Made by a program: the position numbers and the translations under genes. Positions 1-5,604 of a stretch of DNA of 6,092 bases are shown here, piece by piece. The notes beneath the pieces are model-generated. The model worked only from the letters and a program-made list of their open reading frames with translations, was not told the DNA's origin and searched no databases. Position 1 is the first letter of the stretch; every line of letters begins with the position of its first letter. Source of the DNA: Gemmatimonadota bacterium (GTDB lineage: Bacteria; Gemmatimonadota; Gemmatimonadetes; Longimicrobiales; Gaopeijiaceae); the NCBI GenBank assembly GCA_026713345.1, contig JAPOOQ010000546.1:1-6092 (forward strand), read 5' to 3'.

Positions 1-149
1 ATCCCCGGCTGGCCCTGAAGCAGCTGGCGCGCTGGAGCTACGACCGACTGCCGGTGGCAAGAGCGCTGGAGACCGGTATCCTGACCCAAAAGGTCTTTCG
101 TCGATTGGCCGAAAGAGTGTTTTTTCACCGACTCGCCAGCAAGATGTAA
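1..149 (+). CDS. C-terminal end of an unidentified protein (5' truncated by window edge)
   Basis: The frame that ends at TAA 147-149 is open to the left edge and gives 48 residues. It includes the stretches LALKQLARWSYDRLPVARAL and RRLAERVFFHRLASKM. The tail is strongly basic and probably helical, with Leu, Arg and Ala dominating. Codons in the first two thirds favour G or C at the third position like the genes to the right, while the last third uses more AGA, CGA, TTT and AAG. The other two forward frames are less convincing: frame 1 stops at once, and frame 2 is low-complexity in style. I do not recognise the family. The short rhodanese-like frame begins 24 bases downstream in the same reading frame and could be co-transcribed. 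Confidence 0.5.
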   Translation, partial: PRLALKQLARWSYDRLPVARALETGILTQKVFRRLAERVFFHRLASKM

Positions 150-173
150 AGAAGACCTTACGCACTGACAAGT

Positions 174-428
174 TTGCTTTACACTTCCGGCCAGGAGAAC
201 AGCAGGATCGACGCAGCCTCCACCGAGTCGCTCGACAGGTCGAAGCTCTACGTCTGCTACTGCGATGGAATCGGGTGCAACGCCTCGACCAGGATCGCGC
301 TCAAGCTGCTGACGCTCGGCTTCCAGGTTCGCGAGCTGATGGGCGGACTCGACTGGTGGAAACGGGACGGCTACGCTAACGAGGGTGAACGCCAGCAGGC
401 CGGGACCGAGATCATCTGCGGCTGTTGA
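174..428 (+). CDS. Rhodanese-like domain, C-terminal half only (short gene or remnant)
   Basis: The 84-residue product holds the second half of a rhodanese (sulfurtransferase) domain. Strand LYVCYC leads into the active-site loop CDGIGCNAST (residues 30-39), followed by a helix (ALKLLTLGF) and the signature GGLDWWKRDGY (residues 58-68). Cys30 sits where rhodaneses carry the persulfide-forming cysteine, and Cys35 lies inside the same loop. The protein ends in CGC. Family members normally have about 100-130 residues, with an N-terminal half holding the D-x-R and GHIPGA-type motifs. Here that half is absent: similarity begins only near RIDAAST (residue 11), and neither other forward frame upstream supplies it. 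The only in-frame start is a TTG at 174, with a purine stretch (148-155) rather far away. It may be a small functional protein, but a 5'-deleted remnant is at least as likely. Its stop overlaps the end of the opposing gene by 17 bases. Confidence 0.62.
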   Translation: MLYTSGQENSRIDAASTESLDRSKLYVCYCDGIGCNASTRIALKLLTLGFQVRELMGGLDWWKRDGYANEGERQQAGTEIICGC

Positions 429-2538
429 TCCCCCCGATCGCGGCTGCACATTGGTCCACGCCGTCCAGCAGTGCCAGCAGCGGCGCCTTGTCCGCCTCCC
501 CGACATCCGCCAGCGTGGCACGCATCTCACCCGCCACTTCGGCACCGTCGGGGTCCCAGTTCGCCCAACGCCACCGATTCGCTGCCCGCGAACCGGGCTC
601 GGCACCGCGCGCGTCCTCACATGTCTTCAGGAACCCGTCGAGCCGCGCGGCCGCGATCTCCACGGCCCGGGCGACTTGGCGGCCGCGAGGATAGTCCGAC
701 CAGTACCTTGCCAGCTTGTTCATGACCCCGACCGTGGCGGAGCAGCCGAAGCTGCCCTCGCAATCGTTAGGGGTCGGGCCGGTCGCAAACTCCCACAGTA
801 TCTCTTCGGCCCGCGGGCTCTCGCGGTACGCTTCGTAGGTGCGCAGAAACGTGTCGTCGCGGACGAGCCATTGCGCGCCGATCGACCATAGCCAGACCTC
901 GTCGTCGAGCTGGGTGGCCCAGCCGCGCACCAGGGGGGGCGCGTGGAAGGTGGGATCGATCACAATCAACACCTGCCTCAGCACCTGCAGGCGCCGCAGC
1001 GTGAGCACGGCGGAGGTGTCGACGATGGCGCGGTGACCCAGATGACGGCTCGCCAGGACGTTGTAGACACGCAGCGAGTGGTCGAGCGTCCGGCCCTCTC
1101 CGGAGGTCAGGAAACGGTCCGCAATGGCCAGCACATGTTCGGCCGTCCCGGCCGGCGCCGCATCCGATCGAGGTATCCAGCACCCCGACCAGTTGGGCAC
1201 CGCTACCCACGCCTCGCCGCCGGCAACCGTGTCCGGGCGATCCGGGGTGAAGTGCTCGTCGAGCCGGACCACCGCGTAACCGGACGCCGTCCTGGAGGGT
1301 TCGGAACGGCAGACGACATCGGAAGCGATGACCGCCAGTTCGCGGGTCTCCTCGACCGGCTCGGCGAGGTCCGGAGTCGCATCCGCCGCGGCTTCGGCCG
1401 GGGTCGCGGCCACGGGCTCGGGCTCCTCGAGGGGCAGCCGCACCGCCACTTCGGCCGCGCACCGCTCCAGCTCGTCCAGGTAGTCGAGCAACGGGGCCTT
1501 GTCCTCTTCGCCAACCGTGCCCAACGCGGCCCGGAGAGAGCGTGCGCCGGCGATTCCTTCCCGCTCCCAAGCCAGCCGGCCCCACGCTTCCAGCTGCCAG
1601 GAGTCCGGCTCGGCGGCACGGGCCTGCTCGCAGATGCCCAGCACGCTGCTGCCGATGATCCCGCTGCCGAGGTCATCGATCTGCGCAATGGCGGCCTGGA
1701 CGGCCTCGCCCACGAATGCGCCCTCGGGGTATGTGAGCCAATACCGCGAAACCCCGTGCAACGGTGCATCGAAGAGACACCGCAGGCTCCTCCGGCACTG
1801 CTCCGGATCATGGGGATATCGCGAGATCCGCCAGAGGATTTCTTCGGCCACGGGATCGTTCCGGTGCGCCTCGTACAGGGCGTCCAGCGCCCGGCGGCTG
1901 ACGGTCCAGCGCTCGCGGCCCCCCCGTTCCGGCGAATACTCCACGTCGTCTCCCAGCGACTCCAGCCACGCCAGAACAAGGGGATCCGGGCGATCCGTCC
2001 ATCGGAGCTGTGCGACTCTCAGCGCGCCCATGAGCACTTCCAGCCGGCGCAGGCCGAGGATCGCCGACGCGGCAACTTCCTCGCTGTAGGCTGGGTGCTT
2101 GAAGTAGTTGTGAACGGCCACCCAGTGGTCCGGCGAGTGTCCGTACGGCGCTTCGAGGAGCCGGTCGGCCATGACCAGAAGCGGGCTCGTTCCGTCGGCC
2201 GGAAAGACGAGCGCCTCCGGAACCCAGCACCGCCCACGCAGCCGCTGCCCATCGATGGCAATCCAGGGCTCGCCCGCCGCGTCCGATGCAGAATCCTGCA
2301 CGCTCACCCGTTCCCCCCATCTGTCGCCCGCCTGCGTCAGAATATCGGCCAGGCTCGCCGAATGCGATGGCGCTTCCCGGCAGGCGACGCTCGGCGAAAC
2401 AAGCACTCCCCAGGTCTGGGCCTGAGCCGCGGAAAGCGTTGCGTTCGTGGTCCCGGCGAACGCCAGCACCATTGACGCCGCCGATCCGAATCCGATTCGC
2501 AACCAGGGGCTGCACTGGTGATGGGTTCCTGCTGTCAT
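412..2538 (-). CDS. Exported protein with two tandem six-cysteine modules (SH3-like plus helical)
   Basis: A 708-residue protein. A signal peptide is visible: hydrophobic stretch at residues 13-37, then SAAQA with probable cleavage after Ala40, so it should act in the periplasm or outside the cell. The mature part consists of two copies of one module (residues about 44-365 and 399-700) joined by a Glu/Pro/Ala-rich linker (366-398). Each copy opens with a small beta-rich segment resembling bacterial SH3 domains (VACREAPS / VVCRSEPS, ending GRCWVPEAL / SGCWIPRS). A mainly helical segment of about 240 residues follows, with shared motifs LRRLEVL/LRRLQVL, AEEILW, RYW..YP and DKAPLL. Six cysteines are conserved between copies: 53, 104, 248, 254, 303, 360 and 410, 453, 593, 599, 640, 697. 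The ATG at 2538 is chosen because AGGAG lies 7 bases upstream and the signal peptide begins there. No catalytic motif is recognised. SH3-like segments often bind peptidoglycan or peptides, but that role is inference. Divergently oriented to the TonB receptor gene. Confidence 0.88.
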   Translation of the reverse strand: MTAGTHHQCSPWLRIGFGSAASMVLAFAGTTNATLSAAQAQTWGVLVSPSVACREAPSHSASLADILTQAGDRWGERVSVQDSASDAAGEPWIAIDGQRLRGRCWVPEALVFPADGTSPLLVMADRLLEAPYGHSPDHWVAVHNYFKHPAYSEEVAASAILGLRRLEVLMGALRVAQLRWTDRPDPLVLAWLESLGDDVEYSPERGGRERWTVSRRALDALYEAHRNDPVAEEILWRISRYPHDPEQCRRSLRCLFDAPLHGVSRYWLTYPEGAFVGEAVQAAIAQIDDLGSGIIGSSVLGICEQARAAEPDSWQLEAWGRLAWEREGIAGARSLRAALGTVGEEDKAPLLDYLDELERCAAEVAVRLPLEEPEPVAATPAEAAADATPDLAEPVEETRELAVIASDVVCRSEPSRTASGYAVVRLDEHFTPDRPDTVAGGEAWVAVPNWSGCWIPRSDAAPAGTAEHVLAIADRFLTSGEGRTLDHSLRVYNVLASRHLGHRAIVDTSAVLTLRRLQVLRQVLIVIDPTFHAPPLVRGWATQLDDEVWLWSIGAQWLVRDDTFLRTYEAYRESPRAEEILWEFATGPTPNDCEGSFGCSATVGVMNKLARYWSDYPRGRQVARAVEIAAARLDGFLKTCEDARGAEPGSRAANRWRWANWDPDGAEVAGEMRATLADVGEADKAPLLALLDGVDQCAAAIGGINSRR
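439..1344 (-). repeat. Module copy 2 of the duplicated exported protein
   Basis: Encodes residues about 399-700. All six cysteines of copy 1 have a counterpart here (410, 453, 593, 599, 640, 697). The C-x5-C pair reads DCEGSFGC against QCRRSLRC in copy 1. Divergence between the copies is large enough that they are recognisable in protein but not as obvious DNA repeats, so the duplication is old rather than recent. Confidence 0.8.
1444..2409 (-). repeat. Module copy 1 of the duplicated exported protein
   Basis: Encodes residues about 44-365. The SH3-like part spans residues 44-112, with Cys53 and Cys104 near its ends. The helical part follows and contains C-x5-C (248/254), Cys303 and Cys360. 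It aligns along its whole length with copy 2. Shared landmarks are LALYEAHR-type versus TYEAYR segments before AEEILW, and GEEDKAPLLDYLD versus GEADKAPLLALLD near the end. Copy 1 is slightly longer than copy 2, mainly in the SH3-like part and around residues 195-212. Confidence 0.8.
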
Positions 2539-2545
2539 GGCTCGA

Positions 2546-2552
2546 CTCCTGG
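2546..2552 (-). promoter_or_regulatory. Ribosome binding site of the double-module gene
   Basis: Read on the minus strand the bases are CCAGGAG. They lie 7 bases before the ATG at 2538, which is ideal spacing for a Shine-Dalgarno site. This site decides the start codon and makes the preceding sequence a complete signal peptide. Confidence 0.75.
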
Positions 2553-2656
2553 TGTCTCAGGGCAATCCCGATAGCGTCTGTCGCTGGATCGCCCTTACTG
2601 CCAAAGTCGTGCCACCAGTTCAGCTCCGCCAGGCGGCCGGGAGCACCGCGCCCCAG

Positions 2657-2688
2657 CCCGGATGCATCGCCGACCGAATGCAGCCGGG
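2657..2688. repeat. Imperfect inverted repeat, hairpin-forming
   Basis: The arms CCCGGATGCAT (2657-2667) and ATGCAGCCGGG (2678-2688) are complementary at 10 of 11 positions, with one A/G mismatch and a 10-base loop. No T-run follows on either strand, so a rho-independent terminator is unlikely. It may be an operator, an upstream leader hairpin, or chance in GC-rich DNA. Confidence 0.4.
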
Positions 2689-2768
2689 GCCTATTCCACG
2701 GGCTCCTCGGTGAGTTGGAGCGTGTCGCGGCGGCCCGTAACCCGTGTCCGCCGGGACCGCCGTGCCCC

Positions 2769-2798
2769 TTGTCACGGGGATGACATAAGCAACATGAT
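2769..2798 (+). promoter_or_regulatory. Candidate sigma-70-type promoter for the TonB receptor gene
   Basis: TTGTCA (2769-2774) matches the -35 consensus at five of six positions. CATGAT (2793-2798) matches the -10 consensus at four of six, with 18-base spacing. This would give a leader of roughly 50 bases before the ATG at 2854. It lies in the most AT-rich part of the intergenic region. It was picked by eye, so the transcription start is unproven. Confidence 0.4.
2770..2785. promoter_or_regulatory. Palindrome TGTCA-N6-TGACA, candidate CRP/FNR-type operator
   Basis: The sequence TGTCACGGGGATGACA has perfect five-base arms around a six-base spacer. This is the layout of CRP/FNR-superfamily sites (CRP: TGTGA-N6-TCACA; CooA: TGTCG-N6-CGACA). 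It overlaps the proposed -35 element and the spacer, a position where a bound protein would normally repress. No regulator gene is in the window, so the binding partner is unknown. Confidence 0.35.
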
Positions 2799-2839
2799 CA
2801 TCGGGTTGTCGCCCGCCTTCGGCGTCTAAACCGTAAACT

Positions 2840-2846
2840 GGGAGGT
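2840..2846 (+). promoter_or_regulatory. Ribosome binding site of the TonB receptor gene
   Basis: GGGAGGT ends 7 bases before the ATG at 2854. It is a strong Shine-Dalgarno sequence with standard spacing and fixes the start of the receptor. Confidence 0.8.
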
Positions 2847-2853
2847 CGAACCG

Positions 2854-5559
2854 ATGCGGATCCCTCTGCGATTGCCGAGATCCATACCGTCCACGAAGAC
2901 CGGGCTTTTCGCCCTCCTGGCCGCCACCCTGCTCGCGACCCCGGCAGCGGCGCAGGACGCCACGATCACCGGCCGCGTCACCGACCTGGAAACGGGCTCG
3001 CCCGTCGCGGATGCCACCGTGCAGGTCCTGGGCCTCGAAGCGGCCGCCGCGACCACGAACCGGGACGGCAACTTCAGCCTCGCCGTGCCGGCCGGCACCC
3101 ACTCCGTCGTTGTGACCCGGATCGGCTACGTGACCCACCGCACCGACGGCATCTCCGCCGCGCCCGGCGCCTCGGCATCGGTGACCATCGCGCTCCGCTC
3201 CCGCGCGCTGGCGCTCAACCAGCTCGTCGTGACCGTGTCGCGCCGGGAGGAAAAGGAGCTGGACGCGCCGGCCTCCATCTCCACGCTTACGGGCGCGCAG
3301 ATCGCGCGCATGATCGCGCGCACTCCCGCCGACCACATCCGCACGCTCCCGGGCGTCGACCTCGCCACGACCGGGCTCACGCAGAGCTACGCGGTCGTGC
3401 GGGGCTTCAACAACGTGGCCTCCGGGCGCCTGCTCAGCATCGTGGACAACCGCTACGCGCGGATCCCGGCGCTCAGGATCAACGCCATCAACATGATCCC
3501 GACGACCGACATGGACATCGAGCGGATCGAGCTCGCGCGGGGTCCGGGCGCAGCGCTCTATGGGCCCAACGCGGCCGAGGGCGTGATGCACATCATCACG
3601 TATTCGCCGATCGACAAACCGGGCACGACGGCGTCGGTTGCAGGCGGCGAACGGTCGGTATTCCAGCTGCTCTTTCGCAGCGCCCACCGGGTGTCCGACA
3701 ACTTCGGACTGAAGGTCTCGGGCCAATACCTGCGGGGCGACGACTGGGAATACGACGACCCGTGGGAGGCCGCGGCACGCGAAGACAACCCCGGCCACCC
3801 GCGCATCGGCGTTCGCAATCCCCTGAACGAGCGCTACTTCGCCGACATTCGGACCGACTTCCGCTTCGCCGGCGACGGCGAGCTCATCCTCTCCGGTGGA
3901 CTCAACAACTCGCTGAGCAGCATCAACCTCACGTCCGTGGGGTCCTCGCAGACGCACGACTGGCAGTACCGCTACGGCCAGGCACGTCTGTTGAAGGGAC
4001 GCCTCTTCGGGCAGTTCTTCCTCAACCAGACGCACTCCGGCGACAACAGCTACCTGCTGCGCAGCGGAGACCTGATCACCGACCGGTCCCGCACCATGGC
4101 GGCCCAGCTGCAGCACGGCTTCGACCTCGGCGACCGGCAGAGCTTCACCTACGGCGTCGACTGGCAGCACATCGAGCCCCGCTCCGAGGGCACGATCTAC
4201 GGACGCAACGAAAACGACGACATCCTCGTCGAAGCCGGCGCCTATCTGCACTCCGAGACCCGCCTCGCGGAGCGTTTCGACCTGGTGACGGCCATCCGGA
4301 TCGACGACCACAACCGCCTGGCCGACCTCAGCTTCTCACCGCGGGCGGCGCTCGTATTTCGTCCCGCGGAGGGCCAGAACCTGCGCCTGACCTACAACCG
4401 GGCCTACGCGACGCCGTCGACCTCCGCCCTGTTCCTGGACATTCCGACCGGACGGCTGCCCATCACGCCGGCCCTTTCCTACACGCTGCGCGCGTTCGGG
4501 GTACCCGCCGACGGCCTCACCTTCGGCGACCGCTGCGAGGGCGGACTCATGGGGCACTGCATGCGCTCCCCGTTCTTCCCCGGCCAGCTTCCCGCCAACG
4601 CGCCGCTCTTCTGGGACGCGCTCGTCACGCAGTTCGCCCCGGAGTCCCTGCGACCCCTGCTCCTCCGTCCCGGGACCCAGCCCGGCGACCCCTCCCTGGG
4701 AACGGTCTTCCGCCGCCTCAACACGGCCGCGCTGGGTCCCGAGGGCGGCGACATCTTCCCGCTCGACGCCGGCCCCACCGACCTGCCCGCGCTCGGGCCG
4801 ACCGTCTTCAACTCCATCGAGGCGGGCTACAAGGGGCTGATCCAGGACCGTGTCCGCCTCGCCGCCGACGTGTATTTTGCCAACGTCGAGAACTTCGTCG
4901 GCCCGCTGAAGGTGGAATCCCCCCACGTCTTCCTGGACCCCGCCTCGACCGGCGCCTTTATCAGCGGCCGGCTCGCTCCGCTAATCCAGCTTGGAGCCGT
5001 CACCCCGGAGCAGGTGGCCGAGCTGGCTGCGGGGTTGGCAGTGCTACCGCTCGGCGTCGTCACCCCGGACCAATTCGACGCCCCCGACCTGCTTTTGTCC
5101 TCGCGCAACTTCGGGTCGGCCAGCTACTGGGGACTGGACCTCTCCGCCCAGCTCATCGCCTCCGACCGGGTCACCCTGACCGCGGGCTACTCCTTCCAGA
5201 GCCGAGAGTGCTTCGACTTCGACGAAGACGGCGACTGTCCCGGACCGGACGACCTCTCTCTGAACGCGCCGAGCCACAAGGGTTCGCTGGCGGCGGCGTA
5301 CACCGATGTCGCGCGGGGGCTCGAGCTCGACGGACGCTGGCGCTTCACGGATGGTTTCGACATGCGCTCGGGAGTCTTTGCCGGGCCGGTGGACGCCTAC
5401 CACGTGCTCGATTTGACGGCGGGCTATCAGCTGCCGTTCCAGCCGAAGGCGCGCGTGGAATTCACGGTCTACAACGCGCTGAACAACCTGCACCGGGAGT
5501 TCGTGGGGGCGCCGGAGCTGGGGAGGCTGGCGCTGGTGAGGGTGAAGTACGAGATGTGA
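2854..5559 (+). CDS. TonB-dependent outer-membrane receptor with N-terminal carboxypeptidase-regulatory-like domain
   Basis: A 901-residue outer-membrane transporter, expected to import a bound ligand using energy from TonB-ExbB-ExbD. The signal peptide covers residues 1-34 (hydrophobic core GLFALLAATLLATP, cleavage near AAAQ). A carboxypeptidase-regulatory-like beta-sandwich follows (36-115; TGRVTD, NRDGNFSLAVPAG, RIGYVT). A TonB-box-like segment lies near LNQLVVTVSR (121-130). The plug domain (about 136-250) ends in the family signature IERIELARGPGAALYG and then GVMHIIT. The remainder is the 22-strand beta-barrel, with alternating aromatic and polar strands. Length is normal for this domain set. 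Long presumed extracellular loops lie at about 529-650 and 685-750. Two close cysteine pairs (561/569 and 786/795) fall in loops, the second inside an Asp-rich stretch. The last strand ends KYEM, not in the usual terminal phenylalanine. No SusD gene follows, so a SusC role is not supported. The ligand is unknown. Confidence 0.95.
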   Translation: MRIPLRLPRSIPSTKTGLFALLAATLLATPAAAQDATITGRVTDLETGSPVADATVQVLGLEAAAATTNRDGNFSLAVPAGTHSVVVTRIGYVTHRTDGISAAPGASASVTIALRSRALALNQLVVTVSRREEKELDAPASISTLTGAQIARMIARTPADHIRTLPGVDLATTGLTQSYAVVRGFNNVASGRLLSIVDNRYARIPALRINAINMIPTTDMDIERIELARGPGAALYGPNAAEGVMHIITYSPIDKPGTTASVAGGERSVFQLLFRSAHRVSDNFGLKVSGQYLRGDDWEYDDPWEAAAREDNPGHPRIGVRNPLNERYFADIRTDFRFAGDGELILSGGLNNSLSSINLTSVGSSQTHDWQYRYGQARLLKGRLFGQFFLNQTHSGDNSYLLRSGDLITDRSRTMAAQLQHGFDLGDRQSFTYGVDWQHIEPRSEGTIYGRNENDDILVEAGAYLHSETRLAERFDLVTAIRIDDHNRLADLSFSPRAALVFRPAEGQNLRLTYNRAYATPSTSALFLDIPTGRLPITPALSYTLRAFGVPADGLTFGDRCEGGLMGHCMRSPFFPGQLPANAPLFWDALVTQFAPESLRPLLLRPGTQPGDPSLGTVFRRLNTAALGPEGGDIFPLDAGPTDLPALGPTVFNSIEAGYKGLIQDRVRLAADVYFANVENFVGPLKVESPHVFLDPASTGAFISGRLAPLIQLGAVTPEQVAELAAGLAVLPLGVVTPDQFDAPDLLLSSRNFGSASYWGLDLSAQLIASDRVTLTAGYSFQSRECFDFDEDGDCPGPDDLSLNAPSHKGSLAAAYTDVARGLELDGRWRFTDGFDMRSGVFAGPVDAYHVLDLTAGYQLPFQPKARVEFTVYNALNNLHREFVGAPELGRLALVRVKYEM

Positions 5560-5604
5560 GGGGCCGGGACATCCACCGTCGCCGTACCGCTATTCGAGCC
5601 CCTC
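5558..5604. terminator. Inverted repeat across the convergent gene ends, possible bidirectional terminator
   Basis: GAGGGGC (5558-5564) and GCCCCTC (5598-5604) are perfect seven-base arms. Two further pairs form inside if A5597 is bulged. The arms span both stop codons (receptor TGA 5557-5559; opposing TAG 5592-5590), so the structure would form at the end of either transcript. The loop is long (33 bases) and no T-run follows on either strand, so it is not a classical rho-independent terminator. It might stabilise 3' ends or be chance. Confidence 0.25.

Larger units (their letters stand above)
2539..2853. other. Divergent intergenic region between two exported-protein genes
   Basis: 315 bases with no supported gene. 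It must carry the promoters of both flanking genes. Seen inside it: the minus-strand ribosome site (2546-2552), an imperfect 11-base-arm hairpin (2657-2688), a plus-strand promoter candidate (2769-2798) overlapped by a TGTCA-N6-TGACA palindrome (2770-2785), and the plus-strand ribosome site (2840-2846). I found no convincing -35/-10 pair for the minus-strand gene. Confidence 0.8.

Noticed and set aside
117..128. GTG-TTTTTT-CAC as a possible terminator
   Set aside because: The arms have only three bases and the T-run is in the loop, inside the coding end of the upstream gene.
943..2475. Plus-strand open frame (510 codons) opposite the double-module gene
   Set aside because: The product is Arg/Gly/Pro-rich with no motif or signal peptide. 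The minus-strand frame has a ribosome site, a signal peptide and an internal protein repeat.
2561..2620. Promoter for the minus-strand double-module gene
   Set aside because: A TTGGCA-like -35 can be found on the minus strand, but the nearest TATCGG-like -10 is about 25 bases away, outside the usual 16-18 spacing.
2702..2721. Small inverted repeat GCTCC-N10-GGAGC in the intergenic region
   Set aside because: Five-base arms with a ten-base loop are expected by chance in DNA this GC-rich, and there is no T-run or promoter association.
2760..2777. Inverted repeat CCGTG-N8-CACGG next to the promoter candidate
   Set aside because: It is short and partly shares bases with the TGTCA-N6-TGACA palindrome, which has the better-known operator geometry. 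Not strong enough to list separately.
2620..4311. Long minus-strand open frame (563 codons) opposite the receptor gene
   Set aside because: It starts in the intergenic region and lies antisense to the signal peptide, plug and part of the barrel. Its product is a Val/Arg/Gly/Ala-rich sequence without domain motifs, typical of the complement of GC-rich coding DNA.
2854..5559. SusC-type receptor of a glycan utilisation locus
   Set aside because: The regulatory-like N-terminal domain alone does not prove SusC. No SusD lipoprotein or carbohydrate enzyme flanks the gene, and the neighbour downstream is convergent.
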